A DNA stretch of 64,000 bases from positions 558,001 to 622,000 of the forward strand of contig JAKMXF010000177.1 in NCBI GenBank assembly GCA_024704765.1, written 5' to 3'. The position numbers were made by a program, and so were the translations under genes. This DNA comes from Oopsacas minuta. Lineage: Eukaryota > Porifera > Hexactinellida > Lyssacinosida > Leucopsacidae. Positions 1 to 13,178 of this stretch are shown here, piece by piece. Below the pieces are notes generated by a model, which was not told where the DNA came from, made no database searches, and saw only the letters and a list, made by a program, of their open reading frames with translations. Each line of letters begins with the position of its first letter. Within the stretch, counting starts at the first letter, position 1.

Positions 1-29
1 AAACGTATAAAACGTTACACGTGATTAAT

Positions 30-275
30 CTCAAAATAAGAGATTTTAGACTTGTTTATATCACATTATTATCAAGTATTATATAATTTGGCCAACTATG
101 CTGAGATTTCCCATTGATATTTCGAGAACTTCTGTTATCATGCAAATATTTAGTGCAGAAATCAGACCAATAGAAGTTACGTCACCAAAAATTGTAGATT
201 CAACGTAAAATACTTAAGATACAATACATTTTATATGTAATACATCTTCATTAAAAGACGAATTAACTAGTATAA
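30..275. repeat. Dispersed repeat, copy 1 (second copy at about 35200-35435)
   Basis: This segment aligns along its length, in the same orientation, with 35200-35435. Shared blocks include the stretch around tattatataatttgg, the block gcagaaatcag, the block acgtcaccaaaaattgta and the block cgtcttcattgaaaga-like near the end. It has no coding potential. The two copies differ by scattered substitutions and small indels, so they are old. The element type is not recognised. Confidence 0.6.
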
Positions 276-297
276 ATTGCTGAATGTAGTACTGTAA

Positions 298-748
298 CTT
301 CTCTCAAAATACATTCAAAAGGAAAGAAGAGAAAGATAGACAGCGAAACAGAAACTTTATCAATAGAATCAATTAAACTCAATGAGCCCCAAGAAAAGAT
401 CATGATTTCCGAGGAGCTGTGTCTTTTACCTGAGCCAGGTTTTGAATGTTTTGAATGTAAAATATTTGGAACCACGTAAACGACTGTAAAGGCTATCAAA
501 ATATGTAAATATAGCTAGAATTCTATAAATAATATTATAATCCAGATTATTGGTAATATATTGTAATATCAATACTCACAATACTACGTTTACATTCCAA
601 ACCTGGTTCAGGGAAAAACACAACACCTCCTCGGACATCGTGATCTTTTCTTGAGGCTCATTGAGTGTAATTGATTCTATTGATAAAGTTGCTATTTCGC
701 TGTCTATCTTTCTCTTCTTTCCTTTTGAATGTATTTTGAGAGATGTTA
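298..748. repeat. Fold-back (inverted-repeat) element, arms of about 150 bp
   Basis: The stretch 298-448 is matched in reverse complement by 598-748. Both arms contain a block near tctctcaaaatacattcaaa on one side and ttttgaatgtattttgagag on the other, plus a shared aatgagcc/aagaaaagatca block. About 150 bp of unrelated AT-rich sequence separates the arms. This is the structure of a fold-back or MITE-type DNA element. No transposase lies inside. Confidence 0.65.
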
Positions 749-866
749 CTTTCAGCCATATATACTAAGTATATAGCTATGGCTATGTGGCAAATTGTAA
801 ATACCGAATGATAAATCATTTTAGTACTAAAAAATCAAGCAAATATATAGTTTGGTAAAGAACAAA

Positions 867-1440
867 ATGCGTTGTTCCGTTATTGATGGAACTGGATCAA
901 TGGCCAATGATATTGATAGGGCCAGAATCTCGGTCAGACTATAAATTAGTAGCACAAAAAGGTGATAAATCTGTGTTTGCGATAGTGATTTATCGTGATC
1001 ATTGTGATGGTGATGATCTAATAGAGATGTTCCCAGTCGATTCCAGATTTACAATAAACCACCAGAGTGTACAAAATTTTCTTGAAGGCGTAAAGATATT
1101 TGGTGGAGGAGATGGTCCAGAGGCAGTGTTGGATGGACTAGCTATAGCAATCAACAAATTTACCCACTCAGATAACATATGACTCAGAAATATGATCATT
1201 CACATCTTCGACTCTCCCCCACATGGGGATTTCCCCAATTATAAATCACACAGCGCTGGTAGTGATAAACAAAACTGTTGTTGCTGTAACAAAGGTGGAT
1301 TGTGTGAATTTGAATGGGAAAGCGATGTCTGGGATACTATGCGAGAGTTGAAGATTGAATATAATGGGATAAATACAGGAATAATTAATTACTTGCGATG
1401 ATTACAGAGGATCTACTGAAGTTAAGATACCAGGTAAATA
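867..1440 (+). pseudogene. Decayed von Willebrand factor A (VWA) domain gene
   Basis: Three pieces together read as a VWA domain of the alpha-kinase/VwkA-like type. From 867 the frame gives the MIDAS-like motif DGTGSMANDIDRAR, then hits a TAA at 942-944. A second frame from about 930 continues with FAIVIYRDHCDGDD, FGGGDGPEAVLDGLAIA and, after an in-frame TGA at 1180-1182, IHIFDSPPHGDFPN and a Cys-rich CCCCNKGGLC segment ending near 1401. A third frame then offers DDYRGSTEVKIPGKYEMECF up to a stop near 1485. At least one frameshift and one stop therefore interrupt it. The preserved order of recognisable motifs argues for a recent relic or an indel-bearing assembly of a real gene. No exon structure was resolved and no promoter is evident. 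Confidence 0.6.
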
Positions 1441-1961
1441 TGAAATGGAGTGTTTTCAAAGAGCAAACTGGGAATGAATAGGATTGGAATAAAGTTTAAT
1501 CAGATTGAAGACTACAGAATCCTACAAGAAAATAACCGTGAAAAAATGATGAGGATTTGGAGCAAATTTTGGAGAGGAATATTAAATTATCATGCAAAAA
1601 CGGCAACCGAAATTACCCACATTCCCTATATCTTTTTAGAAAGTATTGAAATAGTTGGAATATTCTATTTTCGTATTTGTTAGGGTAATAGCTATGCCAT
1701 ATTGATGCAGTATTGACTTTCAATAAACCTTTATAACCAAACAAGCATTCATAAGTAAATACCAATTAAGCGCTTAAAGTGCATTTAATTATTTGATGCA
1801 AATAATACAACCCGGAATCTTAAAAGTGGAGGAAGTAGAGGGTACACAATTTATTTAGTTTAGACCACTAATGTATGTTCGAAAATTCGGACAAATCCCA
1901 AATATTGCCCGTACTTTTATGCCCAAGTGTTTTGCAATACTATCTTTAGTGAATTACAAGG

Positions 1962-2338
1962 ATGGGTTCGGTTAGCCGGTTAAGCGCGCTCTATCCAGTT
2001 GCTGCTAGGACAACATTGCTATTCGGTTAACCGAATAGCAATTTCCCAACCATTTATTCATAATTGCTAAGGTTTTAAGGGGTAAGAATATCTAAATACA
2101 CGAATTCTGCTAGTTAATAATTTTGAGATATTACATTTTAGCTCCGTATAACTAAATTCAGTAAATTTTAGATACAATCGAATCACGATTGTTTACATAA
2201 TAGCTATGTATTTATATTCCCAATATTAGTTACGTAACTTCATTCATTATATTAATAGAATACTACAGTGGTTAACCGGTTAACCGCTATTATCGAAAGG
2301 GTTTTAACCGCGCCCGAAATTCGGTTAACCAACCCCAG
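1962..2338. mobile_element. MITE-like element rich in GGTTAACC palindromes
   Basis: The ends are imperfect inverted repeats: gggttcggttagccggtt on the left, and ggttaaccaacccc preceded by cgcgcccgaaattc on the right. A perfect 28-bp palindrome centred on GGTTAACC lies at 2015-2042, and another ggttaaccggttaacc block is near 2270-2287. There is no coding sequence. It ends about 85 bp upstream of the RNF213 start codon, so it may sit in the promoter or 5' UTR. Confidence 0.5.
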
Positions 2339-2423
2339 CCATAGCGAATTATTAGACTATATTTGACTTTTCTAATGTGCTTTAGCTCGACATTATCTAA
2401 ATTACTATAACTGGATTGTCCCT

Positions 2424-5400
2424 ATGTCTGGAGGTGGAAAATACTGGCAATATTGTGAAGATACAAAATGTGAATTCTGGAATGATTATCCTGATGGAAA
2501 ATATACAGTACTTGGTAGAAAATGTGAGGTTTGTGGTAAGACATTGATCACTGAGAAACCAACAGAAGTAAGTGGATCAAATATTCCTTCAAGTTCTAAT
2601 TCACTTCCATCATCTGGATCAAATGTTAGCACCCAACATACCCCAAATCAATCAGAAATTTCACATTGTGGTGAAGTTAGAAGTCTTAAAACCAATAAAG
2701 ATGTCTCAACAAAACCTATCGAAAATCTTAATTCTGAGGTGAGAAAGGAAACTATAGACACCGCGCAGTGTAAAACAGAGAGTAGTACTACCTCAGAATA
2801 TGGCTCTCGTACTCAAGTGGCCGAATCTTATAGAGTTCCTGCTGATGTTGTAGGTAATACTATGCCAATTCTGTCTTCACATGATGGTGATAAAGGACTT
2901 CCTTATTCTTCTACAGCTGGCAACAACAACAACAACAACACAAATACCTCAGAATCAGAAACACATATTACTCGTGAGAATGAATCCCATACTGATAATT
3001 CTTCACTTCATTTTAAAAGGGTTACTGATACAAATCCATTACCCAAGAGTCCTAAAGGAAATATGTCTTGTGAAACAAATATGAATCAACAAGCTGGTAA
3101 AAGTGGATTGAATAATCAATTGAAAAGGAAAAGATCAAATACTGAAGCTAATCAACCTGCCAAAACACAACCTTTGGGCAAAGAAGATGAATCTATACAT
3201 ACAACCTCTCAACCTCTTCCAGATAGACCTTATATCCTAAGTCAAATGGATCCAAATGAGACCCGATATTTTAATATACATTTCTATACTCTAATATTAA
3301 AGGAATATTGGAAGAACATTTATGCGATATGTCTTCGAATAAGTGGCAAGTATTTCAATAATTTTCAAACTTCTATTGTGCAATTTCATAAATTCAGTGA
3401 GGTTGAATTACAGTCTGGTACATTTGTAATAATTGAAGGCACTCTAAGATTCCCAATATCTGCTATTCATCAATCTAAAATCTGCTTTGCATACAAATAT
3501 TATTTGTATTTACAAGATGGACAAGGAAATTACGAGAATTTACATCATCATAGTGATGTAAATCGATATTTTAATCTGAAGTTTGATGATAATGAGCGAA
3601 AAGAACGAATAGTTGGTCACTCATATCAACACTATGATATCATGATACTCCCAGATACTCGAAAAAAAGAATCTTCATCATTTTGGTCGAATATCATGAG
3701 CACTGTTTCCTACTACACCACATCCAAGGGAGGGGATATTCCCTTCTATAATATTAATGAAAGAAAACTAATATCACTCCAAGTATTATTACCAAAATAC
3801 TATCAATTGGGTCACTTAATGCCATGTACTTTATTGAAAGATTTCATTTCCAAATTTATCTTTGAAATAAATAAATTTGTCTACTTCTATGTCCAAGATT
3901 ACCAGGGATATCATAGTTCCTATATTTGGTATAGCTATGACAATCAAAACTATACATCAAAATTACCTGAAGAATGGATAATCGCCACTTCCATGCCTGA
4001 TAATTATGTTACAATGGATCCGATATCTATCATCCACTTGTTCTACTCTGCTTGCTATCTTTTGGAATATTATAACATCGATAATGATGTTGTTATTGCC
4101 AATCTGATTAATATGATCGAGGATTCAATAGTAAACATTTTGATGACAGAGAGCTATATTTTAACCACAGCGTTTCTTTCAAGACAGAATTTCGAGATAT
4201 TCTTCTATCCTCTATTCGCGACTTTATATTTAGTAAAGTTAACAGAAGTAAATATCGTCAAAGATTTTTCCCACTGGTTCTCATTTACCATAAAATTTGT
4301 ATTTCTCAAGAGTATGATGTATTACATGAAGCTTTATCCTATAATAAAAGTGAGTATTGGGGATTTCCTAAAGAAGAAACGTTATGCTGTCAAAGTGAAC
4401 TCCCATTTGATTCTTGTAAACCTATCCTTGGATTAGCAAAGTATGATAAACTACTTCCATACAGTATAGTGATATATACACTCAATGAGAAAAATGCAAG
4501 TCGTATTTGCCAGCATTTTTTTAATGATACTCAAAACTGTCCTTTATCTGCTATAATGAGTGCATTGTTGTTCCGTTTATTTCATTCAAGTAAAAAGAAT
4601 GTGAACAATAGTGGTGTAAAATATAATGAAAAGTTAGTTACAGAGGTTCTGAAATCCCTCCGTGATGGTTTCTTGAATGATGAACTTAAATTAGAGACGA
4701 AAGATGTCAACCGTTTGATCAGATTAACCTTGGCTCTCACTAACAATCTCCCGTATAATTATTTTAATGAAGAACAATTTCAACTCTGCTTGCAACTACT
4801 TTCTCGAGGTATATCATACTGGGATAATCATCAACCTAATACCCCTCGAATTAACATCCAAAATCTTTTTAGTTCTTTCATTCCAAATTGGTATTCTCAT
4901 CATTACTATGGAAAACCTAAACAGCATTTCTCCAATTTTCTTCCTGAGATCAAGTTTTGGGAGCAGATACTCTTCAATATTCAATTTCCCAATTATTACA
5001 AATTCGATTCTATTATTGAGGAGTTATTAACTAAAAGATTTAGTGACCGGAACATTCCACAACAATCCATTATAGATCTTTTCATTAATCTTCACAATAT
5101 CAAGAGCCAGTCATCTCTCTTACAAGACATATTTCTTAAAGAACTTACATCACGATTACAAGTCAAATCTGCTGACAGATCTAATTGCATCAAACAATTA
5201 TCACAACAATTGACAGATCCTAACCAACTTCCCAAACTAAAAACAATTTTTACTAAGATATTGCTTGACGAAGAAAGAGGCTTTAATGAAAATCCAATAA
5301 AGCACTTTGTTAATTGGAATTCATGGGATACTTATTTTAGACTGCTTGATTCCGAAAATATTCATCAAATACTCTCCCCGCAAGCAAAAGAACTGCTCGA

Positions 5401-8400
5401 TATGGCTTCAGTACAACTTTGCACTGTTATTGAACAAATTACAAAACTCACAATAACTGGTGAAGATCTGTCAAGAATACACGATAATTCCCAGCGTTTC
5501 CTTGATCTTTTCTTTATTGTTAAAAATTCTGAATCTCTTAACCAACAATTTTCAATGGCGGATGATATCAAAGCTAAAATGGATCAATGCCTGGAAATGA
5601 ATAAGTGGATTCTACAACAGCAAAATTTTCTCTTTATATTTAATGAGTTCCTGGAAGAATTACGAAATATTCACCATGAAAATATATCTGCATTTTTAAG
5701 TCTTGATCTAGGAAAGGAAAGCATAAACAGTATTTGTAATAGGAAAGAAAATGGGCACTCATTTGCATATTCAGATGAGATTAATGCAATTATTGAGTTT
5801 CCATTATTTCCGTCTATTTGCCAAATGTGTACCAAACTATCAAAATCTAGAATAATTATTGGATATTTTAACGAGTTTATTAGTAAGAACAGAGATATAC
5901 AAGATGGTCCGTATAAAATGAATATTTTCTATGGAGAAATTTGGATTCCTGCAATGAAATTTTCTGAAAATACTTTACACGAATTAATCAATCAAACTAT
6001 GTTGATATCTAAAATGTGCGAATATTTCACATCTACTGATACTATTGAGGAAATTATGAAGGAGTTGGTCGCGCTGAACAATGGATGTAATCAAAGTGAT
6101 ATTCAAGTTAACAATTTCCTCATGCCCTGTGCAGAGAAAATTAGGCAATATTTCGATCTTCAGCAATGCTCTGATGGCGCTAAAATCATAATTCAGCTTA
6201 AAAATGCCTTCTCTATTCGAGGAAATTTTGAAATAGTAGAAGGTTTGGGAAACATAAAACTTACATTTCAATCCAAGGAACTGAGTAGTGTAGATTCAAA
6301 AGTCAGTGATACAGCTAGATACCTCTCTAGTTTAACTAATTCCAATCTTGAAGTTATTAAAGCTATAATTGATAAAATTGAGTTCATCAAGTGGATACAA
6401 ACAAATTTGAAAGATATTAATGAACTGAAAACTTTCATTGATATATCCTTAACAACCTGTGGAGGAAATCCAGTGGATGTAGACAGGATAACTTGTCTCA
6501 GTTCCGTATGTACTAATTTTGCTCCTCTCATATTTCAAGTCGATGAAAACACCAGCTACGAGACTCTAATTGATAGATGTAAACAAGTGATTGAGAGTGT
6601 AGAGAGGAACAAAGAGCTAACTGAGCTACTCAGACAGGTGGGTGAGAATGTTACTTTATGGGAAGAAATGAAACAATCTCATGGATCAGTTGAAGAGACA
6701 ACACTAGTGCAGTTAGATAGCATTATCAAATCTGGAGTGTTGTGTTTGAAGGTTGGAGATTCACTCAATGTCTCTGATGTAGTGAGTTTAAGTGTAGACA
6801 GAGAAAATGATGAGAAAAGAATTTACACTCTAGAACAGTTGAGAGAGTTTCGTAGCAAACTTATGCTAGTAGTTAGCAAATTTGAACAACCAAGAGCCGA
6901 TGTCAATACGAATAGTTATGAGAATTCTCAATTATTTACTCATAAATTAGACACCATTACTGAGATTGCAACTATTGTAATTAAATTAGCAGAAAGTGGT
7001 AATCAGAGTTATATAAACTACAAACTGACTTCAAATTTTAGTGAGGAAAGGGAAATACTAGTAGAACATGAGAATCATGTCAAAGGCTTGATTGGAAAAT
7101 GGAAACTAAAAGTTGAAGAAGTTCGTGCTACACATTATTATTTGAATTACTATACCATAGCCCAGATTGTATCTCTCCAAAAAGGAGTTAACTCTTTTAT
7201 TGCAGATAGAGAAGATAGAGAATTAGAACAGCTTTATCATTTGCTGAGACTTCTTAATCCTGAAGTTACTAAAGAGGATATACAACAAGCATTGAAGCAA
7301 CCTAAAATTAGTCATTTACACAATTCAATCAGTAGAACCAACTCTACTAAAGGTTCTCCGGGCCATGCTAAACAATCATTATTCGAAACCATGCAATTAT
7401 CTGAATCTTTTTGTAACAAACCAAAACATTCATCCGAATCAATGAATGTAATAAAAGTGAAACATTGTTTCCGAATAGTTTTGGAATGACAGAGATAGAA
7501 CTTGCTAAAAGTGTGAGTGAAAAAGCTGAATACGATTTAAAACTAACCATAAAGGGTATCGTTGAGATTCAAAAGACAGAAATTGTTACGGAAGATTCTT
7601 TGGTAGAATGGTGTATACTACATGATGATGATGTCGATTCAGAGTCAAATAATGACGAATCATTATTTCAGTCAGAAATTGTATCACCTACTCATACAAT
7701 CGTCTCACCTTCATGTATCACTGAGACACTATCAAATTCAGATTTGTCTTCTCCTGAACAAACATCAGACTTTTATCAATTAGGAAATTTCCTTGAAGAG
7801 ATTTTTAGATCATGTGGAACTAAAATGAGAGCTGAGAGACAATTACCCTATAACTTAAAACCAGGAACTCCAAATCTAGTAGTGATACCTTCACAAATGA
7901 TCTTAGAATTCGTTCTTTCTCTTTACATGAGTGATAACGATAAGTTACCCTTACCTTACTATCATGAAGTATTGATATGTACTGCTCAGACCAAAATTGA
8001 AGAGATAGATATTTTTTGGAGAAGAGCCATGATTAATGCTGACAAGAATTACATGTATATATTTTGTTTGGTTAATGTTGAAAGTCTGAACTACGAAGTA
8101 GCAGTTCTTGCTGTTTCTAAATTTAAAATTAAATTACAAGAGTATGATAATCGGCGAAGCAAGGAAAATGAAACTTATTTGTACAAACTTGTATTGGTCT
8201 GTTCAGAAGAAAAAGAAGCATATTCATATGTAGCTTCTGCATTTGAAGATTCAAAGATACCAATTCTTCATCAAATCAAACTGAAGAAATACAAAATTAC
8301 TTGTATCGAAGACTTACTGCCATTCACCGTCGTACTACACTCAATAAGGGAGAATCAGCATGGGAGGTTGATGATAAGAAATCTAGAGTTAGATTTGTAG

Positions 8401-11400
8401 TATCAGATAGTGTAGGAGCAGGTAAATCTTTGAAAATTCAAAAGATTCAGTCAGATATATTGACGCATGATATAGTCCGTGAGGATGAGATAGAACAAGC
8501 AGCTGTCACTGTAGCTATTCACGGGAAGCAAGCTTCGGAGGAACATCTAGCTGAACAGCTACTGAGTAGGAACATTTGTGGAATGGAACATGGAGTAATG
8601 TTCCATGTAGATATTGCTTCTACCGTTCAGTGGGGTCTAGAACCAATACTCTTTAAGTTACTTGTATTAGGTGGTATCAGCAAGAGTACAGGTGAGTTCT
8701 GGCACTGTAGACACAAAGATTACTATGTTGTCGAAATAACATTAACCTCTGATCAGGATGCTTTAGCGAAATTTTCTCGACTTTTCCCAAGTATACAGTG
8801 CGTTCAACCTTCTGATGTGCTTGGATTCGCTGGTAATATTGATACACAAATCATCGATTTGGCTGAATTGAGAAGTGAACAGTATCAGAGAGTTAATGCG
8901 TATTTGGAGAGATCAGGGGATATTACAGAATTGGATAGTTTCCTTTTTCAGTCATCTACATCAAATAGGGGAGTCTCTCCTATTGACACAATGGCAAGAA
9001 TCATACAGCATTGTGATATTGTCCAGCCATCTTGGGCTGAATTAAGAAATTTCGTATCATTTCTTGATAAGCAACTTTATGATTGCGACAATTCAGATTA
9101 TTGCAAATTTGCAGCAATGGGCAATGAATGGAAAGGTTTTAAAAATTTCGTTGTCAACTTCATGATTCACATGTCGAAGGATTTTGCTACACCTTCCCTC
9201 AAAGCGGAAAATAGACAATCCATGAATGACGAACTGAACATGCCTGAACTCATTGATCAGCGAAGATGGGAGAATAATTCACACCCATATATATTTTTCA
9301 ATCCAGATAAACATACAATGACATTCCTAGGATTCCACATTTCAAAACAAGGACACTTACTAGACTCTGAAAATCCATCAACCACAATACGGGAAAATAT
9401 AATTAATCCTAATCTCGTTGAGTTATTGCACGCGAACGGAGTTAAATTTCGAGAAGATTATAATAAACTAACTAAAATAGAAAAGGTTATAAAAATGGCT
9501 GGCGTTATGGACTTAGACTTATTAACAGATCCAGATCCTGGTTATGTTTTGACTCTCGACAATATGAGGAAGATTCTAGCTATCGTGATGCGATTCCGTT
9601 GCAACATACCAGTAGTGATTATGGGAGAGACAGGCTGTGGAAAGACACGTCTCATTCAGTTCATGTGTTCATTACAAGCTTTAGAGACGGGAGCTACTAA
9701 CATGTTAATACTGAAAGTACATGGTGGTACTACTGAAAAGGATGTAATGACTAAAGTAGAAGAAGCTGAGGTGCTAGCTATGAAGAATTTCCGTGAGCAC
9801 GATATTGATACAGTATTGTTTTTTGATGAAGCTAACACTAGTCCAGCCATTGGTCTAATCAAAGAGATTATGTGTGACAGGAGAATGTACGGTAGACATA
9901 TTCGTAGCGACATTAGACTACAGTTCATTGCAGCTTGTAATCCTTATCGTAGACACACAAAGGAGATGTTGAACAAGCTGAGTACTGCTGGCCTTGGATT
10001 CTTCACCAAATCAAGTGAGACCACGGATAGACTAGGAGACATTCCTCTCCGTGAGTTAGTATACAGGGTTATGGAGCTTCCTGCTAGTCTGCGTCCGTTG
10101 GTGTGGGATTTCGGTCAACTTAGTAACAACATAGAGAACACTTACACACGTGAGATAGTAGTAAAATACCTCCGAGATCATAACAGTCCAATACAAGCAC
10201 GTGATGACATAGTAGATGTGATTAGTAGTGTACTTGCTGGTGCTCAGTGCTATATGAGAGAGAGGAAGGATGAGTGCAGCTTTGTGAGTTTGCGAGATAT
10301 AGAGAGAGCTATGCGAGTCATGCTTTGGTTCTTTGATGTACTAGACTTTTTTCAACCTGATGATACAGTGTCTGAATACGAATACCAAGGCAATGCGAAT
10401 TCTGACGATAATAGTATTGATTCTGAAGGTTCTCTTGAACTTGGTTCACCTGACGATGACATTCAGAATCTTATTCGCATCCATGATATCCTACCTGTTT
10501 CTATGATAGTCACAAAAAGTAATCTACAGACCAAGTCAATCAATCAGATTGACTACATAACATACAGTCTTATTCTGTCATTAGCTGTTTGCTACAGAGC
10601 CAAACTTCAAGAAAGAGAAGAATTTGATCTTAAAATTGTAGGGCTTTTTCAACATCCTCTCACGCCAATCAAAGATCACTTGATTATTCATAAAGAGGTT
10701 GACAGATGTCAACAGCTGATACTAGATGAGATGACTGTAGGTGCTAATATCGCTAAGAATAATGCTCTGAAAGAGAATGTATTTATGATGTTTGTGTGTA
10801 TTGAACTTAAGATTCCACTTTTCGTCATTGGTAAGCCAGGTAGCTCCAAATCTCTTGCAAAATCTATCATTTCAAACTCTATGCAAGGAAGCCGTAGTCC
10901 AGATTACAGCATTTTACGACATTTCAAAGAAGTTCAGATTATGTCATATCAATGCAGTCAGCTGTCTACTGCAGAGGGAATAATTGGAGTGTTCAAGAGT
11001 TGTAAGAACTTGCAACGCAAGACAGGAAGTAACAAGTTTGCCGCATGTGTTGTCCTGGATGAAGTAGGTTTAGCAGAAGATTCACCACTTCTTCCTCTTA
11101 AAGTACTTCATCCTCTCCTTGAAGATAACGATTATGAGTCTGAAGAAATAGAAAAAATGTCTGAACAAGACGAGCTTAAGACAAAAGAAATACATATTCC
11201 AGTGAGTGAGGAAAAAAAGCCGAGTAAAGTCGAGTTTGATGATATGAAAGATCGTGTAGCATTTATAGGCATTTCTAACTGGTCTCTTGATCCTGCCAAA
11301 ATGAATAGAGGTATTATGGTAGCGAGAGGAGATCCTGATGTAGATGAATTAATCGCGAGTGCTGAAGGAATATGTAAGTTTGATTCTCAAAGCGGTAAAC

Positions 11401-13178
11401 GATCCAAGAGTATACAAGTACAAATATCAAACTTGTCGCAAGCTTATCATAAGCTTACCCTCGACAAAACTGAGGTAGTAGGAGTTTCTCAAAATCGAGA
11501 ATATTACGGACTGAGAGATTTTTATAGTCTCATTAAAATGCTCGTTTTCATATGCAATGAATACAAAACCTTATTGTCACCTGGTATTTTGGAACATGCT
11601 GTCAAAAGAAACTTTGGTGGTATGACATGTGTAGATCCAGTCAAGATATTCAACGATATTGTTAAAATCCCTAGAAAAGACACTAACCAATGTCCAGATT
11701 CTTCTCCACTTGGATTGATCAGAGCAAACCTGACTAATCTTTCTCGCTCTTACCACGGTGAAACTCGTTACTTACTACTACTCACTGAGAACTATGCTGC
11801 TCTTAACATCTTGTTACGTTCACAAGACATGTGGCCAAAACTGCAGGATATTAGAAATATCCGTGTCATATTTGGATCTAGCTTTCCATGTGATCAGGAG
11901 TACTCTGCAGTTTGTCGTAACATCAATAGGATAAAGGTGTGCATGGAATCTGGTAAAACTATAATTTTGTTGAATCTTGAGAACCTCTATGAATCTCTGT
12001 ATGATGCTCTGAATCAGTACTACATGGAAATGAACAATCAAAGATATGTAGATCTGGGGTTAGGTACCCATCGAATGAAGTGTCGTGTTCACAACGAATT
12101 CAAACTAATTGTAGTTGCAGACACAGAGACCGTACAGGAGAGATTTCCTACTCCTCTAATCAATAGACTTGAGAAACATTTTCTAACTATGTCCACGGTT
12201 TTATCTGAAGATGAAATGATAATATCAAAATCCCTAACTGAATGGGCTAACGATTTCTCAACGTTAGATAAGGATCGATCACTAGGATTTCAACAGAGGG
12301 GCAGTTTTACAATAGGTGACTGTTTTATTGGATATCATGACGATACTTCTTCTTCCATTGTGTTCCACTTAATGAAGGAGATGTATCCAGCTAATACAAC
12401 TTCCTATACAAATGATAATTTTGTGGATGTGTTTGAAAGATGTAAAACACTATTATTAAGAATGGCAACTACTGATGCAGTGTTTCGTGTTAAGAACAGT
12501 TCTCTGTCTTGTCAATATGAAGAAATTATTAATAAATATTTTAAATCATGTCAAAGTAGTCTTGAAGGATACCTGAGGGAAGCACTCAAATGTACTCAAA
12601 TATGTGGAAATGTAACAGCTGAACTTAATGAAATAGTATCAAATGGTACAGGAGCACATCTCACACTCGCTACAACTCATTCCCGACTCCTGACAGAAAA
12701 AGATGTAGATCAGTTGAAAGAATGTCTCTCCACAGACTCAGACACTGATACAATTGAGATAACAAGTATCTCTCTACAACAGTTCCAGACAGAGCAACAA
12801 TACACTTGTGAGATTCAGAAGTTCTTGAGAGGGGAAACAGAGATTGAAACAAAGGAAGGTATACACAGAAAGATATTGCTTGTTCAGTGTGAGAGAGGGG
12901 CAGACAATGCTAAACTGATTGCTTGTGCTCGTCATAAGGCAGTAGATGAGTTGAAGGATTGGAGAGAAGAGAAAGGAGAATATATGTTTGAGGTATGTTT
13001 GGTATTCTTGATTCAGCTGAGTAGAGAAGCACATGGGAGTAAGTTTATCAGTTTTTGTGGAGGAGACTGGAACACAGTACACATTGATGATATCCGTTCT
13101 TTTGACAGCATACATATGCTTCCTATCTCTGATCTTATTAGAAAACAAATCTATCAAGTATTCGGTGGTTATAATTTG
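2424..13178 (+). CDS. RNF213: RNF213 exon 1: N-terminal arm and AAA+ core (10.8 kb, intronless)
   Basis: The start at 2424 opens with a zinc-ribbon-like pattern (YCEDTKC then CEVCGK), followed by a low-complexity Ser/Thr/Asn linker with a (CAA)n-encoded Asn run near 2920. The helical stalk follows to about 8300. The AAA core has Walker A GETGCGKT at 9624-9647 with Walker B VLFFDEA near 9813-9833 (AAA3), and a second P-loop GKPGSSKS at 10830-10853 with Walker B VVLDEVGLAEDSP near 11049 (AAA4). These are the two active modules in the family. Blocks NIENTYTREIVV, FGSSFPCDQEY, YESLYDALNQYY and LINRLEKHFL are also family-typical. The reading frame changes by -1 within 4112-4180, 7417-7490 and 8247-8400, so four long overlapping open frames are needed. 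The exon ends at 13178 before gtgagtg. Confidence 0.88.

Noticed and set aside
1450-1683. 77-codon open frame after the VWA relic
   Set aside because: No VWA or other family pattern; it overlaps the end of the decaying domain in a different frame.
4131-4170. 40-nt intron (gtaaac ... cacag) to repair the first frame change
   Set aside because: Its length is 1 modulo 3, whereas the frame change needs 2 modulo 3, and it would be unusually short.
7413-7492. 80-nt intron (gtaaca ... gacag) to repair the second frame change
   Set aside because: Joining the flanks creates a TAG codon at the junction, so this splice cannot work.
4100-8400. Programmed -1 ribosomal frameshifting in RNF213
   Set aside because: None of the three overlap intervals shows a clear canonical slippery heptamer at the point where coding quality switches, and related frame changes occur in other genes of the window. 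Indels are simpler.
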